64,000 bases of DNA from Syntrophotaleaceae bacterium (GTDB lineage Bacteria; Desulfobacterota; Desulfuromonadia; Desulfuromonadales; Syntrophotaleaceae): the NCBI GenBank assembly GCA_041390365.1, contig JAWKQB010000003.1:682001-746000 (forward strand). Reading direction: 5' to 3'. Shown piece after piece: positions 16,217 to 24,530 of this stretch (position 1 is its first letter; each line of letters opens with the position of its first letter). Position numbers and translations under genes: made by a program. The notes beneath the pieces are model-generated. The model was not told the origin of the DNA. It ran no database searches and saw only the letters and a list, made by a program, of their open reading frames with translations.

Positions 16217-16235
16217 CCGGCCCCAACGGGGCCGG
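16217..16235 (-). terminator. Terminator between the GDYXXLXY and csbD-like genes
   Basis: CCGGCCCC and GGGGCCGG form an 8-bp perfect stem with a 3-base loop. Read on the minus strand the stem is followed by TTTTCC, so it mainly ends the csbD-like transcript and probably blocks the converging one. Confidence 0.7.
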
Positions 16236-16263
16236 GTCGCAAAAAATGATTTCCTGTCCGGTC

Positions 16264-16458
16264 TTAATGCCGACGGAAATCATCCACCTGCCTTTGCGCT
16301 TCCTCTTTTGAGTAGCCGTATTTCTCCTGAAGCTTGCCGACGAGTTTGTCCCTTTCTCCGCTGATCATATCGACTTCGTCGTCAGTCAGTTTTCCCCATT
16401 GTTTCCTGATTTCTCCCTTGATCTGTTTCCATTGGCCTTTCATTTCGTCAGAGTTCAT
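16264..16458 (-). CDS. CsbD-family stress-response protein
   Basis: A 64-residue hydrophilic protein with the CsbD signature: MKGQWKQIKGEIRKQWGKLT followed by DEVDMISGERDKLVGKLQEKYGYS. CsbD-like proteins are general-stress proteins of unknown molecular role. A clear ribosome-binding site (AGAAAGGAG) precedes the ATG at 16458. It is divergent from the SDR gene, which may share its stress regulation. Confidence 0.88.
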   Translation of the reverse strand: MNSDEMKGQWKQIKGEIRKQWGKLTDDEVDMISGERDKLVGKLQEKYGYSKEEAQRQVDDFRRH

Positions 16459-16542
16459 CTCTGGCTCCTTTCTTGTTATTTTTCAACATTTTACCACATT
16501 ATTTCGTTCTTTGCTCAGGTGGAAAAGGACCGACTTCCGGCA

Positions 16543-16570
16543 TTGACAAACCCCCTCAGGGGGATATGTT
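16543..16570 (+). promoter_or_regulatory. Promoter with palindromic operator between -35 and -10 boxes
   Basis: TTGACA (16543-16548) and TATGTT (16565-16570) are 16 bases apart. The spacer holds CCCCCT-C-AGGGGG (16551-16563), a perfect 6-1-6 inverted repeat. The layout suggests a repressor or a MerR-type activator site controlling the SDR and downstream gene. Confidence 0.55.
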
Positions 16571-16589
16571 GGTTCTAGGGAGGTGAGGC

Positions 16590-17474
16590 ATGGCCGAAAA
16601 AGGGAAGGACGATTATCGCAGGCTGCAGGAGGAGCGACCGCCCCAGCAGCAGGACAGGCAGCCGGGCCGGGAGGAGGAGATGATTCCCCAGCCGGTGTAT
16701 ATCCGAAAGGATTATCGCGGCAGCAGAAAGCTGGAGGGAAAGGTCGCTCTGATAACCGGGGGGGACAGCGGCATCGGCCGTTCGGTGGCGATTCATTTTG
16801 CCCGCGAGGGGGCCGACGTGGTGGTTGTGTATCTGGAAGAGCATCAGGATGCCGAGGAAACCAAGAAACTGGTGGAGCAGGAATCCCGGCGTTGTGTGCT
16901 TCTGGCCGGCGACCTGGGTGAAGAGGATTTCTGCCGTGATGTCGTGAATGCCACCATCAGTCATTTCGGGCGCCTTGATATACTGGTGAACAATGCCGGG
17001 GAGCAGCACCTGGCCGATGAAATTGGGGAGATGACCGGCGAACAGATGGAAAAAACCTTCCGCACCAATTTTTTCGGCTATTTCTACACCACTCTCGCTG
17101 CCCTGGAGCATCTGCGGGAGGGAGGAGTGATCCTCAATACCACTTCGGTCACCGCCTATCGGGGCAGCAGTCATCTGGTCGATTACTCGGCCACAAAAGG
17201 TGCCATCGTGGCCTTTACCCGCAGCCTGGCCAAAACCCTGGCGTCGAAAGGCATTCGGGTGAACGGCGTCGCTCCCGGTCCGATCTGGACCCCTCTGATC
17301 CCCGCCAGTTTTCCCGCCGAGGCCGTCGAGGATTTCGGGAAATCGACCCTCCTGGGCCGGGCCGGACAACCGGCCGAGGTCGGCCCCTGCTACGTTTTTC
17401 TGGCCTGCGAGGACGGGTCCTACATGACAGGGCAGGTTCTGCACCCCAATGGAGGCGATTTCCTGTCCAGTTGA
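16590..17474 (+). CDS. Short-chain dehydrogenase/reductase, general-stress type
   Basis: A 294-residue NAD(P)-dependent oxidoreductase. An N-terminal ~45-residue tail rich in Gln, Arg and Pro precedes the SDR core, as in YhdF/YhxC-like stress oxidoreductases. The cofactor motif is TGGDSGIGR; NNAG is present; the catalytic set is Ser in NTTSVTAY, then Tyr and Lys in YSATKG. PGPIWTPL is the usual loop. The substrate is unknown. GGGAGGTGAGGC lies just before the ATG. It is probably co-transcribed with the next small gene. Confidence 0.88.
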   Translation: MAEKGKDDYRRLQEERPPQQQDRQPGREEEMIPQPVYIRKDYRGSRKLEGKVALITGGDSGIGRSVAIHFAREGADVVVVYLEEHQDAEETKKLVEQESRRCVLLAGDLGEEDFCRDVVNATISHFGRLDILVNNAGEQHLADEIGEMTGEQMEKTFRTNFFGYFYTTLAALEHLREGGVILNTTSVTAYRGSSHLVDYSATKGAIVAFTRSLAKTLASKGIRVNGVAPGPIWTPLIPASFPAEAVEDFGKSTLLGRAGQPAEVGPCYVFLACEDGSYMTGQVLHPNGGDFLSS

Positions 17475-17501
17475 AAAACGGGGGGAGAGAGGAATCAGGC
17501 T

Positions 17502-17756
17502 ATGACCAAGGACCATGGACCGCAGATCAAGGATGATGAACAATACGAAAAGCTGCGCAAAAAAGGGATGAGCAAGGAAAAAGCCGCCCGCATCGCCAAC
17601 ACTCCTCGTGAAGAGGCTGGCAAAAGGGGCGGAAAGTCTCCGAAATACGAGGAGTGGAACAAGGACGACCTTTATGAAAAGGCCAAGCAGGTCGGCATCG
17701 CTGGGCGTTCCTCGATGAGCAAGGAAGAACTGATCGACGCCCTTCGGCATCACTAG
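17502..17756 (+). CDS. Small basic protein with Rho-N/SAP-like helix motif
   Basis: An 84-residue, highly charged protein. The first half (YEKLRKKGMSKEKAARIANT) is helical and basic. The second half, EEWNKDDLYEKAKQVGIAGR followed by SSMSKEELIDALR, matches the Rho-N/SAP-like module that binds nucleic acids. Proteins of this type occur beside stress genes. GGGGGAGAGAGGA lies before the ATG. It is in the same direction as and 27 bases from the SDR gene. Confidence 0.75.
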   Translation: MTKDHGPQIKDDEQYEKLRKKGMSKEKAARIANTPREEAGKRGGKSPKYEEWNKDDLYEKAKQVGIAGRSSMSKEELIDALRHH

Positions 17757-17785
17757 CCGACTGCATGAATAGAAAGAACCAAAGC

Positions 17786-17818
17786 GGGGCAGCCGGAATT
17801 ACGGTCGCCCCTTTTTTT
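17786..17818 (+). terminator. Rho-independent terminator, related to the one at 18377
   Basis: GGGGC and GCCCC enclose an inner CCG/CGG pairing and are followed by seven T residues. The sequence is a close relative of 18377-18410 and is followed by a decayed copy of the ligD 3' end. Confidence 0.85.
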
Positions 17819-17872
17819 ATCGAAGTCCTTCCTCCTGCAGATCAATGACTGAACAGAAGGAAGAAGCCCTGT
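17786..17872. repeat. Decayed duplicate of the ligD 3' end and its terminator
   Basis: The terminator plus the following ~50 bases resembles 18377-18470, the true ligD tail on the minus strand. Shared landmarks are gtccttc, tcaatgactg and gaagcc in the same order. On the minus strand the copy reads QGFFLLFSH then a stop, against EGFFEISQS in ligD. The lipoprotein gene at 18081 lies between the two copies. Confidence 0.6.
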
Positions 17873-18080
17873 TTGCGATTGGCCAACAAACCTGCCCCAT
17901 CTTCCATTTCTTCATTAAGCGCCCAGGGAAAGTACCCTGAACAGTGGTAAACTTGTTAATGAGATTCACAGGGGCTGAAGCGAGCGACCAGAATATCCGC
18001 TCCTTCGTCTCCTGCTGAACAAAAGCAGGGAATTCAGTAAAGCTTCAGGACCAAAAATTGAAAATGGTAAGGAGACGAAC

Positions 18081-18317
18081 ATGAATAGAATCTGGCTGAC
18101 GCTAAGCCTGGCTCTGATGTTGGCGGTCACCAGCGGCTGCAGCCGCAGTTTTGTCGGCGGGGCGGCCATTGGCGCTGGTGGTGCCGGCGCGGCCTATGAA
18201 TATCAGAACAAGAAAGCCCTCGATGACCTGGAAAATGACCTTGAAGCGGGGCGGATCAACCAAGATGAATATCTGCGCCGAAAGAAGGAGATCCAACAAC
18301 GGTCGCTCATCTATTGA
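18081..18317 (+). CDS. Small glycine-zipper lipoprotein
   Basis: A 78-residue protein. The signal peptide ends in a lipobox (AVTSGC), with the lipidated Cys at residue 20. A Gly/Ala-rich stretch (VGGAAIGAGGAGAAYEY) forms a glycine zipper, and the C-terminus (LEAGRINQDEYLRRKKEI) looks like a SHOCT-type short helix. It is probably an outer-membrane or periplasmic envelope-stress protein. AAGGAGACGAAC before the ATG is a good ribosome-binding site. About 320 gene-free bases precede it and hold the ligD-tail duplicate. Confidence 0.78.
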   Translation: MNRIWLTLSLALMLAVTSGCSRSFVGGAAIGAGGAGAAYEYQNKKALDDLENDLEAGRINQDEYLRRKKEIQQRSLIY

Positions 18318-18327
18318 GTTGAGACCG

Positions 18328-18357
18328 GCGGCGGGGCAGGAAGGCCATCCCCGCCGC
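18328..18357 (+). terminator. GC-rich hairpin after the lipoprotein gene
   Basis: GCGGCGGGG and CCCCGCCGC form a 9-bp stem with a 12-base loop just after the stop. There is no T-tract, so termination may be completed by the next hairpin at 18377-18410. Confidence 0.5.
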
Positions 18358-18376
18358 TGCATGGGGAAAAACCCAC

Positions 18377-18410
18377 GGGGGCGGCCGGAGCTGCGGTCGC
18401 CCCTATTTTA
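18377..18410. terminator. Bidirectional terminator between the lipoprotein gene and ligD
   Basis: GGGGCG and CGCCCC enclose a GCCG/CGGT-type inner stem. TATTTTAT follows on the plus strand. On the minus strand the stem is followed, after a few bases, by GGGTTTTTCC, so it can serve both converging genes. Confidence 0.7.
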
Positions 18411-21011
18411 TAGGAGTCGGTCCTTCATCTTGCGGGTCAATGACTGGCTAATCTCAAAGAAGCCTTCCCAGGGATCTCCACCCAGACGGGCCAGTCGCCG
18501 GGGCAGGTTTTCGACGGTAAAATGATCAGCTCCCGGTATGGCGTCGATTTCATCCCAATGCAGGGGCGTGGAAACAGGAGCACCCGCCCGGGCCCGGGTA
18601 GAATAGGTGGCGATGCTGGTGGCACCGCGGCTGTTGCGGAAATGGTCGATGAAGATCTTCCCCCGGCGCTTGCTCTTGCTCATGGTCGCGACGAATTTGC
18701 CCGGTTCCCGGCGGACGAGTTTCTCGACCACGGCCCGGGAAAAATCCTTCAGTTCGTCCCAGGAGGAGCGGCGGGCCAGCGGAACCACCACATGCAGTCC
18801 TTTGCCGCCGCTGGTCTTGACGAAGCTTTCGAGCCCCAGGTCCCCGAGCAGCTCCCGCACCGCCAGCGCCCCCTCGATGACCTCCTGCCAGCCGACGTTT
18901 TCGGCGGGATCGAGGTCGAAGACCATTCGGTCCGGGCGTTCCAGGTTGTCCTCCCGGCTTGGCCAGGGGTGAATCTCCAGCACGCCGAGCTGCACCAGGG
19001 ATATGATCCCCGGCAAGTCGTCCACCACCAGATAGTTTTGTACTTCCTCTTTTTCCTGGATGGGAACGGCGCGGGTGAACTCAGGCTGGGTGTCGGCAAA
19101 ATGCTTTTGGAAGAAGCAGTCCTCGCCCCGGCCGCGGGGGCAGCGAAACAGGGTCAGCGGCCGGCCGGCCAGATGGGGCACCATCAGGTCCGCGACCTGC
19201 TGGTAGAATTCGGCCAGCGCGCGTTTGGTGACCCCCTGTCCGGGGTAAAGGATGCGCTCGGGATTGCTCAGCTGCACCCCGGCCACCTCGGCTGTGGCGG
19301 GCCGAATCGCCGAGGATGGAGGTGGTGTCACGGGCGGACACCTGGGTCCGCCCCTACGGGTGTCGCTGCCGGGCAATTCCTTGGTCACCTCCCGGCGGAT
19401 CTCGCCGGCTTCCTTGTCTTCCCGCACTCCCTTGAAGGACGGGTGGCGCAGCCGTCCGTCCCGGGTCCAGGAGGTAAATTCCACCTCCACCACCATGTCC
19501 GGCCTGACCCAGGTCACATCCCGTGCTTCGCTGGCCGGAGGGGGTTCGGCGAAGGGCGATTCGGACATCTTCAGCCCGGCAAGCGTCTGATGGAGATCCA
19601 GCAGCAGCTCTTCGCTGAACCCGGTCCCCACCCGGCCGGCATGAACGAGCTGCCCTGATTCATTGAAATATCCCAGAACCAGGGCCCCGAAGCCTTTCCG
19701 TTCGCCTCCCGGCCGGGTGAAGCCAGCGACCACGAATTCCTGCCGGTTCAGGCACTTGACCTTGCGCCAATGGTTGGACCGCTTCTGCTGGTAAATGCTG
19801 CCGGCCCGCTTGCTGAGAATCCCTTCAAGGGCGAAACGGCAGGCATGCTGAAAGAAACGCTCACCCTGGCCGGTCAGATGCTCACTGTAGCGGAGGGGGG
19901 CATTGGCAGCGGCGCCGGGAATGAATCCCTGCAGGATTTTTTTTCGCTCCACCAGCGGCACACGGGTCAGGTCGAAGCCGTTCAGGTAGGGGAGATCGAA
20001 GACGAAAAAGACCAGCCCCTTGTTCTCCCGCCGGTGGAGAAGGTTCTGCAGAGCCTGGAAATCGGTGGTTCCCCCCGGTTCCAGGACCACCATTTCACCA
20101 TCGAGGATCGCCTGTTCCACCGGCAGGGAGGCTGCGGCCGGTACCACTCCGGCAAATCTGTCCGTCCAGTCCTGGCCGCGGCGCGTGCGAAAAATCACCT
20201 TGCCCCGATCGATGAAGCAGAGCATGCGATAGCCGTCGTACTTGATCTCGTGCAGCCAGTCCTTGCCGGAGGGGGGCGTGCCCACACTCACTGCGAGCTG
20301 GGGAAGGAAGTTTTTCGGCATTTCCGAGCGCCGGGCGCCGGTCAGGGAGGCGGGATCGACGTCGAGGGAGGGGGCTTTTGCAGGTGAATCGCCGGTGGGA
20401 ACAGCCGCGCCGTTTTGCCAGGCCAGATCCCCGGCCTGGGTGATCTGCTCCATGCTGCGGCCGCTCATCACACTGAGATCCAGGGCGGTGACGTCGAATT
20501 CCGCCTCGGGCCGGGCCTGTTCGTCCTGTTTCTTGATCAGGAGCCAGTTCTTTTCTCCGTTCTCTTCCCGGCCCCCTATCCGGGCCAGAGTCCAGCTCCC
20601 CTGCAGCTTTCTGCCCCGCAATTTGAAGCTCAGGTGCCCTTTTCGCAACCCCTTGTCCGGATCTCCCCGGGGCTCCCACTCCCCGCGGTCCCACATCATG
20701 ACCGTGCCGCCTCCGTATTCACCCTTGGGGATGATCCCTTCGAAGGATGCATACTCCAGGGGGTGGTCCTCCACCTGGACCGCCAGCCGTTTCTGCTCGG
20801 GATCGAGGCTCGGACCCTTGGGCACGGCCCAGCTCTTGAGCACCCCGTCGAGCTCCAGCCGCAGGTCGTAATGAAGGTGACTGGCGGCATGTTTCTGAAT
20901 CAGGAAAAGGCGGCCATCGACGCTTGCCGAAACTTCTCCTGCGGGTTCCGAAGTGCGGGAGAAATCCCTTTTTTTCCTGTAAATTTCCAGTTGGGAGGGT
21001 TTTTTAACCAT
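18408..21011 (-). CDS. ligD: LigD, multifunctional ATP-dependent DNA ligase of non-homologous end joining
   Basis: An 867-residue protein with domain order phosphoesterase, ligase, polymerase, as in Pseudomonas. The phosphoesterase domain (about 30-200) keeps H41, H47, D49, R51 and H83. The ligase domain has the nucleotidyl-accepting K257 in EIKYDGYR. The polymerase domain (from about 560) is an archaeo-eukaryotic primase type with the VFDLDP catalytic acids and an FVKTSGGKGLH segment. It heals, extends and seals broken DNA ends recruited by Ku. The start lies 8 bases after the ku stop, so the two are one operon and translation is probably coupled. Confidence 0.95.
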   Translation of the reverse strand: MVKKPSQLEIYRKKRDFSRTSEPAGEVSASVDGRLFLIQKHAASHLHYDLRLELDGVLKSWAVPKGPSLDPEQKRLAVQVEDHPLEYASFEGIIPKGEYGGGTVMMWDRGEWEPRGDPDKGLRKGHLSFKLRGRKLQGSWTLARIGGREENGEKNWLLIKKQDEQARPEAEFDVTALDLSVMSGRSMEQITQAGDLAWQNGAAVPTGDSPAKAPSLDVDPASLTGARRSEMPKNFLPQLAVSVGTPPSGKDWLHEIKYDGYRMLCFIDRGKVIFRTRRGQDWTDRFAGVVPAAASLPVEQAILDGEMVVLEPGGTTDFQALQNLLHRRENKGLVFFVFDLPYLNGFDLTRVPLVERKKILQGFIPGAAANAPLRYSEHLTGQGERFFQHACRFALEGILSKRAGSIYQQKRSNHWRKVKCLNRQEFVVAGFTRPGGERKGFGALVLGYFNESGQLVHAGRVGTGFSEELLLDLHQTLAGLKMSESPFAEPPPASEARDVTWVRPDMVVEVEFTSWTRDGRLRHPSFKGVREDKEAGEIRREVTKELPGSDTRRGGPRCPPVTPPPSSAIRPATAEVAGVQLSNPERILYPGQGVTKRALAEFYQQVADLMVPHLAGRPLTLFRCPRGRGEDCFFQKHFADTQPEFTRAVPIQEKEEVQNYLVVDDLPGIISLVQLGVLEIHPWPSREDNLERPDRMVFDLDPAENVGWQEVIEGALAVRELLGDLGLESFVKTSGGKGLHVVVPLARRSSWDELKDFSRAVVEKLVRREPGKFVATMSKSKRRGKIFIDHFRNSRGATSIATYSTRARAGAPVSTPLHWDEIDAIPGADHFTVENLPRRLARLGGDPWEGFFEISQSLTRKMKDRLL

Positions 21012-21019
21012 GATAAGGG

Positions 21020-21901
21020 TTACTTTTTGCCGGCCTTGCTCTTATCCGAACGACGGCGGCTCTCGCCCGAAGTTTTTCTTCCTCCCCCCTTCCTTTCTCC
21101 GCCCCCTTTTTCTTCCAGGCTCCTTTTCAGCAGGGCCATCATGTCGACCACCTTGCCTCCTTCGGCTGCAACTTCTTTCTCTTTTTCCTCGGGCAGGGCT
21201 TCGACCTGTCCTTCGCTGACCTTTTTCTCGATCCATTTCATGAGCGCATCGCGGTATTCGTCGTGGTACTTCTCCGGCTGCCATTCGGCCTTCATGGAAT
21301 CGACCAGGGTCTCCGCCAGATCGAGTTCCCGCTCGGAGATCTTGTAGTCCTTCAGGCTGCCGTGGGGGATATTGTACTCTTCAAGGTTGCGCAGTTCGCG
21401 CTGGTAGCGGAGGAGTTCGAGGATCAGGGCGTCGCCTTGCGGAATCAGTGCGGTCAGGTATTCCTTGGTGCGGATGACGACACGGGCAATGCCCACCCGT
21501 CCGGTGCGTTGCAGGGCTTCCCGCAGAAGGACATAGCCCTTTTCCCCGCCCTTGCCGGGAACCAGGTAGTAGGGCTTGTCGAAGTAGGTATGGTCGATGG
21601 CGGAGAATTCGACGAAATCCTCGATCTCGATGGTTTTGGTGGCTTCCTGGTCGGCGCGCTTGAAATCCTCGTCGCTCAGCAGGACGTAATTCCCCTCCTG
21701 GTATTCGTAACCTTTGACAATGTCGTTCCAGGGCACCTCCTCACCGGTGGCCTCGTTGACCCTTTGATAGCGGACCCGGGCCTTGTTGCGGCTGTCGATC
21801 ATTTGAAAGTGCAGGTCCGATGATTTTTCCGCAGGGAGGAGGGTAATGGGGATATTGACCAGGCCGAAAGAGATGCTGCCTTTCCAGATGGGGCGGGGCA
21901 T
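21020..21901 (-). CDS. ku: Ku, DNA end-binding protein of non-homologous end joining
   Basis: A 293-residue bacterial Ku homodimer subunit. MPRPIWKGSISFGLVNIPI is the family N-terminus, followed by the beta-barrel core (EVPWNDIVKGYEYQ, YFDKPYYLVP) and the LLRYQRELR segment. The C-terminal ~35 residues are a basic tail rich in Lys, Arg and Gly that may contact DNA and LigD. CAGGAGAAC precedes the ATG at 21901; upstream in-frame codons to 22066 do not fit the family. It is the first gene of the ku-ligD operon. Confidence 0.95.
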   Translation of the reverse strand: MPRPIWKGSISFGLVNIPITLLPAEKSSDLHFQMIDSRNKARVRYQRVNEATGEEVPWNDIVKGYEYQEGNYVLLSDEDFKRADQEATKTIEIEDFVEFSAIDHTYFDKPYYLVPGKGGEKGYVLLREALQRTGRVGIARVVIRTKEYLTALIPQGDALILELLRYQRELRNLEEYNIPHGSLKDYKISERELDLAETLVDSMKAEWQPEKYHDEYRDALMKWIEKKVSEGQVEALPEEKEKEVAAEGGKVVDMMALLKRSLEEKGGGERKGGGRKTSGESRRRSDKSKAGKK

Positions 21902-21917
21902 TTCTGTTCTCCTGCTT

Positions 21918-21954
21918 GAGTGCCGGTTGACTGAAATTTTATCATCCGGCACTC
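21918..21954 (-). promoter_or_regulatory. Inverted repeat in the ku leader
   Basis: GAGTGCCGG (21918-21926) and CCGGCACTC (21946-21954) form a perfect 9-bp inverted repeat around an AT-rich 19-base centre, just before the ku ribosome-binding site. It could be a repressor site or an mRNA hairpin. Confidence 0.45.
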
Positions 21955-22103
21955 TTGTGTCAATCGTTCTGTGTCTTAACTCTTCGTCGTATAAGGATTT
22001 TTTTAGAGGTGTGCGTGTTTTTGGCCGGAGGTTTCTCAGGAGCCATGATGACCGCTTCAGGGCCAAGCCAAAACCCGATTTCGATTTCGATGTGGATCGA
22101 AAA

Positions 22104-23018
22104 TCAGATCTGCTCTCCCAGATCGAGCAGTGCGTAAAGCATGGCGACCCGCGGCAAGTCCATACCCTTTTCAGCCGCTCTTTGCAGTGGAACTTTGTAG
22201 ATGGCTTCCAGTTCCAGAGGACGGCCCTCGATCCGGTCGATCATCATACTCGGACGGTAATGATGCATGGCCTCGGTCGCGGTGATCATTCTAGAGATGA
22301 AGAAGTCGGCCTCGATCGGTGCGCTCAGGTCCTGACGATTGGCGGCGGCGATCACTTCGTGCATGATGGCCGCGATTTCGTCGCGACTCGGTGCATGGGT
22401 CAGCAGCCCTGTCACGTCTCTCCCCGTAAGAGCGCAGAGCCCGTTGAAAGGGATGTTCCAGACCAGTTTTTCCCAGCGCGCCCTGCGCAGATCGGCCACC
22501 GCTTCGCAGGGAACTCCGGCCTCTCGAAACATGGATGCGATGGTGACGGCCCGCTCGGAAAGGACCTGTTCAAACTCTCCGAGGCGAATGCGGCCTTCCC
22601 CCAGATGATGAACCGTCCCCGGCTCGCCCCGATTCGAACAGAGAAAGGCGATGCCGCCAAGGACCCGGGAAGGGCCGAAGGCTTCGGCGAGCAGCTCTTC
22701 ATTGCCCAGCCCGTTCTGCAGGGTGAGCACGGGGGTGCTTCCCTCCATCAAGGGTTCGAGCAGTTCGATCAGGCGGTTGTTGGCGAAGGTCTTGAGTCCG
22801 ACCAGGACCAGGTCAACAGGTCCCATTTCATCCGTTTTCCGGAAGGCTTTGATATCCTTCAGGTGAAAGTCGCCGGCCGGGGAAGTCACCTGCAGCCCTC
22901 TTTCAGTGATGGCCTGGTAATCCCTGCGCAGCAGGAAACGTACATCATGACCGGCCCGCTGCAGCATGGCGCCATAATACAGGCCCAGTGCACCTGACCC
23001 GACAACCGCAATTCGCAT
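22104..23018 (-). CDS. panE: 2-dehydropantoate 2-reductase (ketopantoate reductase)
   Basis: An NADPH-dependent reductase of the PanE/ApbA family that makes pantoate for coenzyme A. The Rossmann motif is VVGSGALGLYYG at the N-terminus. LVGLKTFAN keeps the Lys-containing strand, LTLQNGLGNEE is the family signature, and RWEKLVWNIPFNGLCALTG carries the catalytic Lys. The length of 304 residues is typical. GGAGGGTGAGA upstream fixes the ATG at 23018. Some paralogues act on other 2-oxo acids, so the pantothenate role is probable rather than certain. Confidence 0.85.
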   Translation of the reverse strand: MRIAVVGSGALGLYYGAMLQRAGHDVRFLLRRDYQAITERGLQVTSPAGDFHLKDIKAFRKTDEMGPVDLVLVGLKTFANNRLIELLEPLMEGSTPVLTLQNGLGNEELLAEAFGPSRVLGGIAFLCSNRGEPGTVHHLGEGRIRLGEFEQVLSERAVTIASMFREAGVPCEAVADLRRARWEKLVWNIPFNGLCALTGRDVTGLLTHAPSRDEIAAIMHEVIAAANRQDLSAPIEADFFISRMITATEAMHHYRPSMMIDRIEGRPLELEAIYKVPLQRAAEKGMDLPRVAMLYALLDLGEQI

Positions 23019-23138
23019 ATTCTCACCCTCCTCCACATCTCGCCAATTGGCCCGACAAGCTGAGCCTGAGGACGTGAATTTACCATAGGCCAGCCTTGGA
23101 AACCAAACATTATGGAGCCTCTAAAAACACCCCCTGCC

Positions 23139-23168
23139 TTGACGGATTGGCTGATATTATGTTAATCT
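23139..23168 (+). promoter_or_regulatory. Possible promoter of the carD-like gene
   Basis: TTGACG (23139-23144) and TAATCT (23163-23168) are 18 bases apart, about 27 bases upstream of the ATG at 23195. The -10 match is moderate. Confidence 0.4.
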
Positions 23169-23194
23169 GTGTAAGTTGGACAAAGGAGGAAAAC

Positions 23195-23677
23195 ATGTTC
23201 AAGGTAGGTGATCTGGCTGTCTATCCGGCTCAGGGAGTAGGCATCATCGAGGCCATTGAGTCCCGGGAATTCGTCGGGGAACGGCACGAATTCTATGTAT
23301 TGAGGATCATGGACAGCGATATGACCATCATGATTCCGGTTGACAACGCCGGAGCCGTGGGCATGCGCACCCTGATTGAAAAAGATCGGGTAGCAAGCAT
23401 ATACGACATCCTGGGGGATAAGCCCGAAGACGGCCACTCATTGGCTTCCTGGAGCCGTCGGCAACGGGGTTACAACGAAAAGATCAAATCTGGGGATCTT
23501 TTCGAGGTGGCGGAAGTGCTGCGGGACCTTTATCTGATCAAGGAAGAAAAAGAACTGTCCTATGGTGAAAAGAAGGTTCTGGAACTGGCCCGCAAGCTGC
23601 TGGTCAAAGAAGTGGCTCTGGTCGCCGGAACCGACGAAGATCGGGTAGTGGAAAGGGTTGAAAGCCTTTTTCACTGA
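23195..23677 (+). CDS. carD: CarD-family transcription regulator (RNA polymerase-binding)
   Basis: A 160-residue protein. The N-terminal CarD/Mfd RNA-polymerase-interaction domain starts MFKVGDLAVYPAQGVGII. The C-terminal helical part includes WSRRQRGYNEKIKSGDLFEV and the later LSYGEKKVLELARKLL, which match the DNA-binding half. CarD stabilises open promoter complexes at rRNA and other promoters. The AAGGAGG box before the ATG fixes the start. It heads a conserved neighbourhood with ispD and ispF, but has its own terminator. Confidence 0.9.
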   Translation: MFKVGDLAVYPAQGVGIIEAIESREFVGERHEFYVLRIMDSDMTIMIPVDNAGAVGMRTLIEKDRVASIYDILGDKPEDGHSLASWSRRQRGYNEKIKSGDLFEVAEVLRDLYLIKEEKELSYGEKKVLELARKLLVKEVALVAGTDEDRVVERVESLFH

Positions 23678-23701
23678 AGCCGGTCGTTTTCCGGTACCTC
23701 C

Positions 23702-23731
23702 AAGACCCGTTTCCAGCGGGTCTTGATTTTT
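23702..23731 (+). terminator. Rho-independent terminator after carD
   Basis: AAGACCCG (23702-23709) and CGGGTCTT (23717-23724) form an 8-bp stem with a 7-base loop, followed by GATTTTTATT. Confidence 0.88.
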
Positions 23732-23828
23732 ATTGCCGCCTCGATCGACCTCCCGCATAATCATCCTGTATGGGGTAGACCTGAACGGGGGACGCCATAT
23801 TGACCTATAAGTCTATAAATTCAATGCC

Positions 23829-24530
23829 ATGAGTGTTTTTGTCCTGATTCCCGCCGCCGGCATGGGCCGGCGTATGAAGGCCTCGATCAACAAACAGTAC
23901 CTTCCCTTGCTGGACCGTCCCATTCTCGCTCATACCATCGGTCTTTTCGATCGCCACCCGCGGGTGGATCATATTTACGTGATCACCCCTCTTGACGAAA
24001 TTCCTCTTTGCCGGAAGGACGTTCTGGAGCCTTTCGGATTCGCCAAGGTTCGCGATGTTGTGGCGGGCGGGGCGGAGCGGCAGGATTCGGTCCGCAACGG
24101 GCTGCGCGCCTGTCCGGCGGCACCTGAAGATATTGTTCTCGTTCATGACGGTGTTCGCCCGCTGCTGCCGAACGACGCCATCGACCGGGTGCTGGATCGT
24201 TTGGAGGAGGTCGCTGCCTGTGTGGTTGCGGTGCCGGTCAAGGACACCATCAAGGAGGTGGCCGACGGGACAATTGTCCGGACACCGGAGCGACGTCTCC
24301 TTTGGCAGGCCCAGACCCCCCAGGCCTTTCGCTACGGTCTGCTTCTGGATGCCTACGAGCAGGCGGCCCGGGATGGATTTGCCGGCTCCGACGACGCCTC
24401 CCTGGTCGAACGCCTCGGGCAGCCGGTCGCCATTGTCGAGGGGTGTTACCGGAACATCAAGATCACTACGCCCGAGGACATGATACTGGCCAGGGCTTTT
24501 CTGGAAAATCGCGGAGAACTGCAAAAATGA
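23829..24530 (+). CDS. ispD: 2-C-methyl-D-erythritol 4-phosphate cytidylyltransferase
   Basis: The third step of the MEP isoprenoid pathway: CTP plus MEP gives CDP-ME. The nucleotide-binding loop reads PAAGMGRRMKASINKQYL, with the expected Arg and Lys. VHDGVRPLL carries the metal-binding Asp region, AQTPQAF is conserved, and NIKITTPEDM holds the C-terminal Lys. The 233-residue length is normal. The stop overlaps the ispF start by ATGA. A second, divergent IspD-like protein lies at 30410-31066. Confidence 0.95.
   Translation: MSVFVLIPAAGMGRRMKASINKQYLPLLDRPILAHTIGLFDRHPRVDHIYVITPLDEIPLCRKDVLEPFGFAKVRDVVAGGAERQDSVRNGLRACPAAPEDIVLVHDGVRPLLPNDAIDRVLDRLEEVAACVVAVPVKDTIKEVADGTIVRTPERRLLWQAQTPQAFRYGLLLDAYEQAARDGFAGSDDASLVERLGQPVAIVEGCYRNIKITTPEDMILARAFLENRGELQK

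Noticed and set aside
18522..19658. Plus-strand frames over ligD
   Set aside because: ligD on the minus strand has three complete catalytic domains. These frames give low-complexity Gly/Ala/Arg-rich products.
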